Shown piece by piece: positions 28,901 through 36,627 of a DNA stretch of 64,000 nt (its first letter is position 1; every line of letters begins with the position of its first letter). The notes below the pieces were generated by a model that had not been told where the DNA came from, made no database searches, and was given only the letters and a program-made list of their open reading frames with translations. The DNA comes from Bacillota bacterium. GTDB taxonomy: Bacteria; Bacillota; Clostridia; Peptostreptococcales; Anaerovoracaceae. The position numbers were made by a program, and so were the translations under genes. The DNA lies in assembly GCA_030536355.1 (NCBI GenBank), contig JAUNQD010000004.1, forward strand, positions 1 through 64,000, read 5' to 3'.

Positions 28901-29372
28901 TTTTGAGAAACGATGTGAAGTCTTCGTATTCTTCATTGAAACGTCTGTCAAAAAGTCCATCGGCAGCCTCTCTTATCATCATGGAGCTTTCTACATCATC
29001 CTCTATTTTGAATCCGGGTTCCAGATCTGTCAGATAAAAGAATCTTCTCATTACTTCCAAAGCAAATGTATGAAAAGTGCTTATGTTGGCAGAAGGCAGA
29101 AGCATCAGCTGTCTCTTGAGGAATTTTCTATCTGCACCAACAGCATTGAATTCATCCTTTATGGCCTTTTCCAGCCTTTCCTTCATTTCTGCAGAAGCAG
29201 CATCTGTGAAAGTGGTTATAAGGAATCTGTCGATATCTACTTTATCACCAAGCATCAGCTGTTTTATGCGCTCGATAAGTACGGCAGTCTTACCGGATCC
29301 TGCCGCTGCCGATACCAAAATATTCTTATCTCTTGTGTCTATGGTTTGTTGCTGCGCCGTAGTCCATTTCAT
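25935..29372 (-). CDS. addA: ATP-dependent helicase/nuclease subunit A
   Basis: AddA is the UvrD-type helicase and nuclease subunit of the AddAB complex, which resects double-strand breaks for recombination. The protein is 1145 residues, near the usual 1150-1250. Walker A AAAGSGKTAVL is near residue 22, Walker B IFIDEYQDSN near 390, the RecB-type nuclease motif GIIDCYFEEEDGLVLVDYK near 1085. The ATG at 29372 follows AAGGGG; the longer frame begins with TTG. addB, normally directly upstream, is absent: the next gene is the divergent gpmI. Its partner must lie elsewhere or be missing. Confidence 0.93.
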   Translation of the reverse strand: MKWTTAQQQTIDTRDKNILVSAAAGSGKTAVLIERIKQLMLGDKVDIDRFLITTFTDAASAEMKERLEKAIKDEFNAVGADRKFLKRQLMLLPSANISTFHTFALEVMRRFFYLTDLEPGFKIEDDVESSMMIREAADGLFDRRFNEEYEDFTSFLKKYSDEKSEDQIKTLIIDTYKEMRSIPDYFKWAYEHNELLAADSPVEALGLKDHIRQECLKGLVLGSERFNAVAEILSDSGMEESLQLCREHLDFIQQHIEKVKEYDFEAYKFICDGRKNRFPCIAKKEKSEQNQEKIMVVERLVGEGKALFKYAKDKGYFDRSFYDYDNELKSQYDDTKYLIGLMEELEAIYSSMKREKNVVDFDDVMHYALNILRDEKAAAEYKKKFKYIFIDEYQDSNLLQENIAGSIASGNNMFMVGDVKQSIYKFRLAEPEIFKRKYESFANESETDSIKIDLNSNFRSKRNVTEFVNGIFREVMEGYDANAELHCEAPEEYPGMAPQLHILEKIDDDGLIIEDKAAEAHYVAGLVKDCIGKEIYDVKTGDVRTVEYKDIAILANTNEMVSEIERTLNDEDIPAIGGFQGNYYESVEIQVFINLLKIIDNTSQDIPLISVMRCPVFGFTLTELAKIRIFDSEGDYHVAAKHYAEAGPDDELRNKINHFYNKIGFWKELKDSVSLEELIRILLYDTGYYDYCSGLPVGKQRVLNLHRLLEKAGEFERKHYTGLYGFLSYIKALNENKRPPKEVNVLGEGENVVNVMTIHKSKGLEFPVVILTEAGKGLGGRKGSSLVSMHKEFAIGLSLVDLESRTRMKTILQTVIKSKKDSEAFEEKIRLLYVALTRAKDWCIVTGLPSKIEDVRVAADEAKNYLGMIYSTMFSFNEDGIIYGKAGIDVSIPQRGLSKERAADIFEKSRVQDPAERPEVIDKVLSFEYPYPELNEVKSKYSVTELNKQDGAETGTSDAAEAKEIFLAKPEFTQEKRGLDAAEIGTVMHLVMERIDFATAMQKGAPYILQRVEEMLVDGEISEEERAVIDIENAAAFFKDSVGKRAACALRLEKEREFILQKDVKGVPAIVQGIIDCYFEEEDGLVLVDYKNSTVGDKSREEIIIDRYRKQIELYKEALEAAEGKPVKEAYLYLFEQKKFVEVRS

Positions 29373-29493
29373 ACGATTCCCCTTACCTCTCATATGCATT
29401 GCCCTTTGCAAAACGCACTTTTCTTTATTGTATCATATTTTTGTACGCATACCATATATGTTTTGTGTTATACTGTCTGCGAGGTGATTAGAC

Positions 29494-31041
29494 ATGAAAA
29501 ATTTCAAAAGACCGACAATGCTGATGATCCTGGATGGTTACGGGATCAATGAAAATATCAAAGAAAAGAATGCTATCGCAGAAGCCAAGAAACCGAATCT
29601 TGATGCTATCTTCGAAAAGTTCCCACACACTACAATCAAAGCCTGCGGACTCGACGTAGGTCTTCCTGAAGGTCAGATGGGAAACTCCGAAGTAGGTCAT
29701 CTTAATATCGGTGCGGGAAGGATCGTATATCAGGATCTGACTATGATCACTAAGGCTATCGAAGACGGTGACTTTTTTGAAAATCCTGCTTTCATGAAAG
29801 CGATAGATCATGTGAAGAAGAACGATTCTACACTCCATCTGCTGGGACTCTTATCAGACGGCGGTGTCCACAGCCATATCAGCCATCTTATCGCACTTAC
29901 CGATCTGGCTGCTAAAAATGGAGTAAATAAACTCTGCGTACATTGTTTCCTGGACGGAAGAGACGTTCCTCCTAGATGTGCCGGAGAATATATAAGCGAG
30001 CTTCAGGCGCACCTTGATGAGCTGAGAGTTGGCAAGATCGGTGTAGTATCCGGTAGATACTATGCTATGGACAGAGATAAAAGATGGGAAAGAGTTGAAA
30101 AGGCATATGATGCCATGACTCTCGGTGCTTATGCTGTAAACGGTTCTGATATAATGGAAGCTGCTACAGGTGCAGAAGCCGTAACTAATGCTTATGACCG
30201 TGATGAAAACGATGAATTCGTTCTGCCTACTGTAGTTGATGGCGGTTACACTGTAAACGACGGTGATGCCATGATCATGTTCAACTTCAGGCCTGACAGA
30301 GCAAGGGAGATCACAAGAACATTCATCGATGCTGATTTCGACGGATTTGAAAGAAAGAAGAAAGTTGATGATATCTGTTATATCTGCATGACTCAGTACG
30401 ATGCAGAAATGCCGAATGTGACACTGGCTTATCCGCCTGAAACTATGGCGAACACCCTCGGAGAATATGTAGCAGACCTGGGACTGACTCAGCTTCGTAT
30501 CGCCGAAACAGAAAAGTACGCCCACGTAACATTCTTCTTCAACGGTGGTGTTGAAGCACCAAACAGAAATGAAGACCGTATACTGGTTCCGTCACCGAAA
30601 GTACCGACATACGATCTGCAGCCTGAGATGAGTGCTTATGAAGTTACATCGAAGGTACTTGAAGCCATCGACAGCGATAAATATGATATGATAATCCTCA
30701 ACTTCGCCAATGCAGATATGGTGGGACATACAGGAGTTATGGAAGCAGCAGTAGCTGCCATCGAAGCTCTTGACAAATGCGTTCCACAGATCGTCGATGC
30801 AGTGCTGGCTAAGGGCGGCCAAATACTGCTGACAGCAGACCACGGAAACGCAGATGCCATGACAGATGAAGATGGCAATGTAGTAACAGCCCACTCACTG
30901 AACGATGTGCCGCTGGTACACATCTCGAATGAACCTACTGAACTTAAAGAGGGCGGCAGGCTCTGTGACCTGGCACCTACCCTGCTGAAGCTGATGAATA
31001 TCGAAATTCCTGAAGAAATGACAGGAATGCCGTTAGTATAA
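29494..31041 (+). CDS. gpmI: 2,3-bisphosphoglycerate-independent phosphoglycerate mutase
   Basis: GpmI interconverts 3- and 2-phosphoglycerate in glycolysis, using manganese. The 515-residue length is standard. Metal and phosphoserine motifs are present: MLMILDGYGIN at the start, GQMGNSEVGHLNIGAGR with the catalytic serine near residue 62, and TADHGNAD near 447. GAGGTG lies upstream of the ATG. It is transcribed alone, divergent from addA, from a spacer of about 120 bp containing TATACT but no clear -35, and ends at a strong bidirectional terminator. Confidence 0.97.
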   Translation: MKNFKRPTMLMILDGYGINENIKEKNAIAEAKKPNLDAIFEKFPHTTIKACGLDVGLPEGQMGNSEVGHLNIGAGRIVYQDLTMITKAIEDGDFFENPAFMKAIDHVKKNDSTLHLLGLLSDGGVHSHISHLIALTDLAAKNGVNKLCVHCFLDGRDVPPRCAGEYISELQAHLDELRVGKIGVVSGRYYAMDRDKRWERVEKAYDAMTLGAYAVNGSDIMEAATGAEAVTNAYDRDENDEFVLPTVVDGGYTVNDGDAMIMFNFRPDRAREITRTFIDADFDGFERKKKVDDICYICMTQYDAEMPNVTLAYPPETMANTLGEYVADLGLTQLRIAETEKYAHVTFFFNGGVEAPNRNEDRILVPSPKVPTYDLQPEMSAYEVTSKVLEAIDSDKYDMIILNFANADMVGHTGVMEAAVAAIEALDKCVPQIVDAVLAKGGQILLTADHGNADAMTDEDGNVVTAHSLNDVPLVHISNEPTELKEGGRLCDLAPTLLKLMNIEIPEEMTGMPLV

Positions 31042-31051
31042 TTTAAAAAAT

Positions 31052-31079
31052 AAAGACGAGACAATTGTCTCGTCTTTTT
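31052..31079. terminator. Bidirectional terminator between gpmI and the aminotransferase operon
   Basis: A perfect 11-bp stem AAAGACGAGAC/GTCTCGTCTTT with an AATT loop is flanked by A-rich and T-rich tracts, so it can end transcripts from both convergent genes. Confidence 0.92.
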
Positions 31080-31094
31080 GTTTGTTGTTGTGTT

Positions 31095-32528
31095 CTATTC
31101 AAACTCCTTAAACACTCTCTCATAAACATCGAGTGCGTCATCTACGATGCCGATGCTGCCGTATGGGAAGTATGTCTTACCGCCGTTGGCGATGATCAGA
31201 CCTTCCGCAGCCAGTGCCATGGAAAATTCGATATAGTTCTTATATGCTGCCAGCATATGGTTCCAGAATTCAGGATCTTTCTCGTCTACGAAGTACTGTA
31301 CGTGCTGGAGTCCGCTCACATCGATGTGGAGTATCGATGAGTGATGGAACAGTACTGCAGGAACGTCGTAACGCTCTGTGATATCTTCGATACCCTTCAT
31401 GAAGTATCTTGATACCTTATCAAGTTCAGCATGGACGTTCTTAGCTTCCAGTTCCTTGATAACTGTGATGCCGGCAAGTGTAGTCAGCGGGTTGGCCGTC
31501 ATAGTTCCGCCTACCTTAACTTTGTTTTCGCTTTCTGCAGAGATGCCTGCTGCCAGCAGTTCCATGATCTCACGTCTTCCGCCGAGGCCGCCGGAGTTGC
31601 CGAAGCCTCCGCCGATGATCTTACCGAATACTGTGATATCAGGCTTAGTTCCGAAGATTGCCTGAGCTCCGCCCATTCCAAGTCTGAATGCTGTTACTAC
31701 TTCGTCGTAGATAAGCAGCATATCGTACTTGTCACAAAGCTCTCTTGCTGCCTTATGATATTCCTTAGTAGTAGGAACGGCACCGCTGTCCTGTCCTACA
31801 GCTTCCATCATGAACGCAGCTACTCCGCCGTCATCCTGATGTTTCAGGATCTCAGCTTCAAGTGCTTCGATATCGTTGATAGGAACTGCATGAGTGTTCT
31901 GGAAGCAGTCTGTAGGTATACCGTTCTTCATGGTATTTCTCTTACCGTTGTCGTTGTATACCAGCTGATCTGACCATCCGTGATATCCGCCCTGGAATCT
32001 GATGATATGTTTCTTACCTGTGTAAGCTCTGGCCAGTCTGATGGCGATGATATCAGCTTCAGTACCGGAAGCCAGTGCACGAAACATTTCAACACTTGGA
32101 TAGTACTTGCAGATCAGTTCTGCCAGTTCTCTTTCGTACATGCTGTAAAGGCCTGAAACAGGACCTTGTTCTGACAGATGCTTGATAGCAGCTTCCTGAA
32201 CTGCAGGATAATTGTTGCCCAGTATTGTAGGGCCGCCTGCACAGAGAAAATCGATGTACTTATTGCCGTCTATGTCATAGAGATACGGGCCATCTGCCTT
32301 ATCGATCGCCAGCTGCCAAGGGTGATTATTTGCCAGGTTGTGCTGGATACCGCCTGGGATCACCAGCTTTGCCTTTTCTGCTTCTGCCTTGGAACCTGCA
32401 CACTTTGTTTCAAAGTAGTTCATGTATCTGTCAACGGCAGATTTCTTCAGATGTTTTCTATTTTTGATAAGATCACCTGCGGCTGCATGGACAGCTGTGT
32501 AATCATATTCATTAAGTAATTTTGCCAT
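31095..32528 (-). CDS. Class III aminotransferase, glutamate-1-semialdehyde aminotransferase-like (copy 1)
   Basis: This PLP enzyme of 477 residues is in the class III fold. It has IPGGIQHNLA near residue 57, the cofactor aspartate D275 in LLIYDEVVTAFRLG, and the Schiff-base lysine K303 in FGKIIGGG. It resembles HemL, but with a longer N terminus (KCAGSK motif near 42) and without the haem genes beside it, so a catabolic aminotransferase or aminomutase acting on a semialdehyde or amino sugar is more likely. It is the last gene of the TetR-led set, 51 bp after the transporter, from which it is separated by a GC-rich hairpin. The substrate is unknown. Confidence 0.85.
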   Translation of the reverse strand: MAKLLNEYDYTAVHAAAGDLIKNRKHLKKSAVDRYMNYFETKCAGSKAEAEKAKLVIPGGIQHNLANNHPWQLAIDKADGPYLYDIDGNKYIDFLCAGGPTILGNNYPAVQEAAIKHLSEQGPVSGLYSMYERELAELICKYYPSVEMFRALASGTEADIIAIRLARAYTGKKHIIRFQGGYHGWSDQLVYNDNGKRNTMKNGIPTDCFQNTHAVPINDIEALEAEILKHQDDGGVAAFMMEAVGQDSGAVPTTKEYHKAARELCDKYDMLLIYDEVVTAFRLGMGGAQAIFGTKPDITVFGKIIGGGFGNSGGLGGRREIMELLAAGISAESENKVKVGGTMTANPLTTLAGITVIKELEAKNVHAELDKVSRYFMKGIEDITERYDVPAVLFHHSSILHIDVSGLQHVQYFVDEKDPEFWNHMLAAYKNYIEFSMALAAEGLIIANGGKTYFPYGSIGIVDDALDVYERVFKEFE

Positions 32529-32555
32529 TTAAGTTCGCCTTCTTTCCGTTAAGAA

Positions 32556-32572
32556 GGGACCCTTCGGGTCCC
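32556..32572 (-). other. GC-rich intergenic hairpin in the catabolic operon
   Basis: GGGACCC and GGGTCCC form a perfect 7-bp stem with a three-base loop between the transporter stop and the copy 1 aminotransferase start. The minus-strand sequence after it (TTCTTAACGG) is not a U-tract, so it looks like an RNA-stability or processing element or a weak attenuator, not a full terminator. Confidence 0.6.
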
Positions 32573-32579
32573 GTCATAA

Positions 32580-33989
32580 TTATAAAATAGCGTCTACGTC
32601 AGCATCGTAGTAGTCTGTTTCGCCCGCTCTTCTCTTTTCATTGGCAGTCTGAAGTTTTGCATAAAGAGTCTTATTGATAGGATATTTGATAACGCAGATC
32701 AGTGAGATCAGCATACATCCTGCTACGAAGAAAGTAGCGATGTTTTCGATACCAACCAGTGTCTGAGCACTCTGAGCAGTTCCCTTAGCTGCATCAAATC
32801 CCACCATAGTAAGCATGATACCGATCAGCTGCAGACCTACCGCATTACCAACCTTCTGTACCAGCTGAGGGAATGAAGTGATGGCACCTGCTCTGTTCTT
32901 GCGGTTCTTGTATTCGTCCAGCTCGATAAGGTCGTATGAGAAGTCATAGAAGAATACCCAGAATGCTACTGTAGCGATACCTGTTACACCCTGAAGCAGG
33001 AAGATATCGAACAGGCTGTCGATTCCCAGGATCTTAACTCCAATGAGGCATACGATTGAAATAACGTATCCGATTATAACAGCGTTCTTTCTATCCCACT
33101 TAGTAGCTACCCATGTCAGCAGTGGAGCTCCTACTAAGAAGCATACCAGTGTAGTTGCTGATGTCTGTGAAATAACTGATGCAGGAAGTCCTGCTGTATA
33201 GATGATAACATATTCAACGTTAGCTGTAGCAACTGCAGTTCCCAGCAGAATGAAGAATACCCATGGAATGAACCACTTCATTGGTTTCAGCTTCAGCAGG
33301 TTTATGTAAGTTGAGAGAAGACCATCCATCTTTTCAGTAGTTGGCTTCTGAATGAATTCAACGTCCTTGATTGAGAAGTAGTTGATCAGTCCGAAGATGA
33401 TGGAGATAGCTCCGATGGAGAATGCAGCCAGAGTCCAGCAAGTACCTTCATCAAACAGTCCTGTGTACATTCCAACGAATACTGTAGGAAGTGCAGCACC
33501 ACAGTAGATGAAGAATGCGTTCATCATCTGTGAGATACCTCTGATCTTAGTGATTTCATCATAGTCATCTGTCATCTGTACGCAACATGCATAGTAAGGG
33601 ATGCAGAAGCTTGTGTAAGATACCCACATGAGTGATGTAACTACTGTGTAGTAAACGAACTGAGCTGCCTGGCTTCCAGGGAATACATAGAAGCTGGCAC
33701 CAAGCAGGATACCTGTCATTACGCCACCGATGAGCATGAATCTCTTAGTGTTGCATCCGGGTCTATCGCAGATCCATCCGATAAGTGGGTCTGTGATGGC
33801 ATCTACTAATACTGAAATCAGTGAGATAGTTCCTGCCAGTGCAGGATTGATTCCTACTACCGTAGTCAGGAACAACATGAAGAATACATAGAACATGTTG
33901 TAAACTACCGATTCAGCACCGAGACCTGATTCATATCCCAGCTTACGAAGCGGCGTCAATGTTGTGATTTTTTCCTTACGTCTTCTCAT
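32580..33989 (-). CDS. GPH-family sugar/cation symporter
   Basis: This 469-residue membrane protein with about twelve helices belongs to the glycoside-pentoside-hexuronide symporter family of the major facilitator fold. The N-terminal part LVDAITDPLIGWICDRPG near residue 60 is the family signature, and YDFSYDLIELDEYKNRKNRAGAI near 347 is the second conserved cytoplasmic loop. Members import melibiose, glucuronides, xylosides and similar sugars with H+ or Na+. A GGAGAA site precedes the ATG. In this operon it is the likely importer of the compound processed by the kinase, aldolase and aminotransferases. Confidence 0.88.
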   Translation of the reverse strand: MRRRKEKITTLTPLRKLGYESGLGAESVVYNMFYVFFMLFLTTVVGINPALAGTISLISVLVDAITDPLIGWICDRPGCNTKRFMLIGGVMTGILLGASFYVFPGSQAAQFVYYTVVTSLMWVSYTSFCIPYYACCVQMTDDYDEITKIRGISQMMNAFFIYCGAALPTVFVGMYTGLFDEGTCWTLAAFSIGAISIIFGLINYFSIKDVEFIQKPTTEKMDGLLSTYINLLKLKPMKWFIPWVFFILLGTAVATANVEYVIIYTAGLPASVISQTSATTLVCFLVGAPLLTWVATKWDRKNAVIIGYVISIVCLIGVKILGIDSLFDIFLLQGVTGIATVAFWVFFYDFSYDLIELDEYKNRKNRAGAITSFPQLVQKVGNAVGLQLIGIMLTMVGFDAAKGTAQSAQTLVGIENIATFFVAGCMLISLICVIKYPINKTLYAKLQTANEKRRAGETDYYDADVDAIL

Positions 33990-34044
33990 AAGGTTCTCCT
34001 TTCATAGTCATGAAATAAATTGAATGATTGCTGATTTCCTCGTT

Positions 34045-35592
34045 CTAGCTCTCCCCGTTAAGTTTATGGAAAATCTTCTTATTACATTTATATAGATCTT
34101 TGAATGTTTCAAAGAGGCTATCATAAACAGCTGTGTTTTCCTTTCGCGGCTCATACATCGCCACTGCAGGAACGCTCGCCTTGGTTTCCTGAAGATCTTC
34201 GAAGATACCAAGACCTACTGCCATTACTGCTGCAGCTCCTACAGAGCCTGCGTTCTGAGGACTGTCTACAGTTTCTACCTTTCTTCCCAGAACGTCAGCC
34301 AGTATCTGGCATGTCAGCGGTGCCTGTGCACCTCCTCCTACGAATCTTATCACTTCTGACGGCGGTGTCAGCTTAGTCATGGCCGTCATCTGCCATCTGA
34401 GATGCAGACATACACCTTCTATCACGGCATGTATCATATCTTCGGCTGTTGATTCCAGTCCCAGATTGAAGAACATGCCTCTGGCATCAGGATCTTCGAA
34501 TGGATTCCTGTTGCCGTGGAGCCAAGGTGTGAACATCACGCCATTGCTTCCTGCCGGTACGTCTTTCATTCGATCCATCATTTCGCCATATCCGTCTGCT
34601 CCATCTATGCCCACCTGTTTCTTAGCCCATTCAAGACACTTACCAGCAGTTTCAAGTTCTGCGAAGCAGTTGAATCTTTCAGGATCCGCACCTGATAATG
34701 ATGCGATCATCGAGCCTATGTCAAGCATCTGTTTATCAACTACCGTGCATACCCAGCCTGATGTCCCCATATATACATGGGTATCACCTGTCGCAGTAGC
34801 ACCTGCGCCTACACCGATAAGCGAGGCATCTCCGCCTCCGGAGAATACAGGAGTTCCTTCTACCAAACCCAGCTCTTCAGCAGCCTTAGCCGTGATGCCG
34901 CCAACCTGATCTGTACTGAGGACGATCTCCGGCAGATGTTTCATATCCACATCCATCATCTTACAAACTACAGGGCTGAATCCTACTTTTCCAGGTCTCG
35001 TATCACAAACAAGCGTCGAGAACGCGCTGTCTCTTGACATGGTGAACTTGCCTGTAGCCTTCAGCACCAGGAAATCCTTGGCATCGAGCCACTTATGCGC
35101 CTTTGCAAAGATCTCCGGCTCATTATCGGCTACCCAGCGATATTTATATACCGGGTCTTTGACACTGCCTGAAACCGCGCCCGTTATCTGAAGCGATCTA
35201 AGCAGCTTATATGCGTTCATTCCTGCGATCTTAGGACCTGAATGCATCAGCTTTTTGATCTGTTCCTTGCCGCGGTTATCCATATAACTCATGGCGTTCA
35301 TAACAGGCTCTCCGTCTTCGCCTGCCAGTATCACCGCCTGCATCTGTGCACAGAATGATATTCCCTTGATTTCTTCTTTATCTATTCCCGTTTTTTCCAG
35401 CAGTTTCTTGGTAGTCACTCCCATGGCGTCCCACCACTGGTTCGGATCCTGCTCCACGCCGCCGTTATCCAGCACGTAAAGATCGTAATCCGCAGTTTCC
35501 CCCGCGATCAGCTCGATGGGCTGATCCTTTCCTATGGAAAACAGACAGCTCTTCAGTCCTGTCGTTCCCACGTCGTATGCTATTACATACAT
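34045..35592 (-). CDS. FGGY-family carbohydrate kinase (xylulokinase-like)
   Basis: This 515-residue kinase phosphorylates a sugar or polyol with ATP. The N-terminal phosphate-binding DVGTTGLKSCLF is at residues 7-18, the catalytic aspartate is D255 in SGGGDASLIGVGAG, and RFVGGGAQAPL near 415 is the C-terminal ATP-site motif. The pattern is nearest xylulokinases, but the family is broad. It lies 10 bp after the aldolase gene and 55 bp before the transporter gene. In the cluster it would phosphorylate a ketose or polyol before aldol cleavage. The substrate is unknown. Confidence 0.88.
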   Translation of the reverse strand: MYVIAYDVGTTGLKSCLFSIGKDQPIELIAGETADYDLYVLDNGGVEQDPNQWWDAMGVTTKKLLEKTGIDKEEIKGISFCAQMQAVILAGEDGEPVMNAMSYMDNRGKEQIKKLMHSGPKIAGMNAYKLLRSLQITGAVSGSVKDPVYKYRWVADNEPEIFAKAHKWLDAKDFLVLKATGKFTMSRDSAFSTLVCDTRPGKVGFSPVVCKMMDVDMKHLPEIVLSTDQVGGITAKAAEELGLVEGTPVFSGGGDASLIGVGAGATATGDTHVYMGTSGWVCTVVDKQMLDIGSMIASLSGADPERFNCFAELETAGKCLEWAKKQVGIDGADGYGEMMDRMKDVPAGSNGVMFTPWLHGNRNPFEDPDARGMFFNLGLESTAEDMIHAVIEGVCLHLRWQMTAMTKLTPPSEVIRFVGGGAQAPLTCQILADVLGRKVETVDSPQNAGSVGAAAVMAVGLGIFEDLQETKASVPAVAMYEPRKENTAVYDSLFETFKDLYKCNKKIFHKLNGES

Positions 35593-35602
35593 AGCGGTCC
35601 TC

Positions 35603-36604
35603 CTATTTACTCTGCTTGGAATACTTGTTGAGATAGATCTGCCTCATGAGAAGACACTCAGCAGGGTTTATCGGCTTGCTTCCGATGGCTGCCAGTGCTG
35701 CTCTGCAGTTCTTTTCTATTACGATGCTGAGTGCTTCTGCATCGCCTCTTTCTTCAGCTATGCAAAGAGCGCCTTTTCCTCTTACGAGTATAGGTGTTTT
35801 TTCCTTGAAAGCCTTTGCTATCGCTTTTTCATTATCTTCATCCACTACCTTGAGGCTTGTTCCTGCCAGCTGTGCAAAGTCATCCAGATATGGTTTGAGC
35901 ACGCTTCTTACCTTCATGAATTTCATGATGGCAGGATCGTCGTTCCAGATAGGATCCTGTTCATCTGCCTTTGAAGATGCCTCAGCATCCTTGCCTGCAT
36001 CAGCATCCGCGATGCTCTGCTCTTTCCATGCCGGGATACCCAGATGTTCCAGATACTTGCCGCAAGCTTCTTCGAGTGTCCTCGCCACCTCGAAGGCTTC
36101 TTCATAACTGCTGCCGTAGCAGATAGCTCCGTGGTTTGACATTATTACTGCCTGGCCATCGTATTCATTGATGGCAGTTGCTGTGTTCTTGCAAAGCTTC
36201 TTAGTGCCCGGAAGTCCGTAGTCGGCACAGAAAACGTAATTTCCTATGTTAGGATATTCCTTATCCAGCTTGATACCTTTGAGGCCCATGGCAGCAACGG
36301 CAGATGCGTTGCTCTGATGAGTATGGATCACGAAATTGGCTTCAGGCTTCAGTCTGTAGACTTCTCTGTGGAGCTTCTTTTCTGAAGACGGCTTGATCTC
36401 GCCTTCATATTCTCCTGTTTCCATATCAATCTCGATCACTTCATCTTCAGTAAGTGTCAGGTAATTCCTGCCGCTTGCCGTGATCACGAAATGTCCTTCA
36501 TCAGTTCTGCAGCTGACATTTCCCCACGTCCTGGCTATAAGCCCCGATTGGCTCAGTTCTATGCCTGCCTTTATTACTTGTTTTTTAGCTTCTGATAGTT
36601 CCAT
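35603..36604 (-). CDS. Class II aldolase/adducin family protein with extra C-terminal half-domain
   Basis: Residues 1 to about 195 form a zinc-dependent aldolase like L-fuculose-phosphate aldolase: E75 (PSSEKKLHREVYR) is the expected catalytic acid and H94, H96 (IHTHQSN) and H158 (SNHGAICYG) are the zinc ligands. These enzymes cleave a ketose 1-phosphate to dihydroxyacetone phosphate plus an aldehyde. After an acidic linker, residues 225-333 contain VRGKGALCIAEERGDAEAL, which looks like a repeat of the aldolase C-terminal segment without the zinc histidines. The usual length is about 215, so 333 is unusual. The gene is between the copy 2 aminotransferase (23 bp) and the kinase (10 bp). Confidence 0.85.
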   Translation of the reverse strand: MELSEAKKQVIKAGIELSQSGLIARTWGNVSCRTDEGHFVITASGRNYLTLTEDEVIEIDMETGEYEGEIKPSSEKKLHREVYRLKPEANFVIHTHQSNASAVAAMGLKGIKLDKEYPNIGNYVFCADYGLPGTKKLCKNTATAINEYDGQAVIMSNHGAICYGSSYEEAFEVARTLEEACGKYLEHLGIPAWKEQSIADADAGKDAEASSKADEQDPIWNDDPAIMKFMKVRSVLKPYLDDFAQLAGTSLKVVDEDNEKAIAKAFKEKTPILVRGKGALCIAEERGDAEALSIVIEKNCRAALAAIGSKPINPAECLLMRQIYLNKYSKQSK

Positions 36605-36627
36605 TTTTGTTTCCCCTCTTGCTATAA

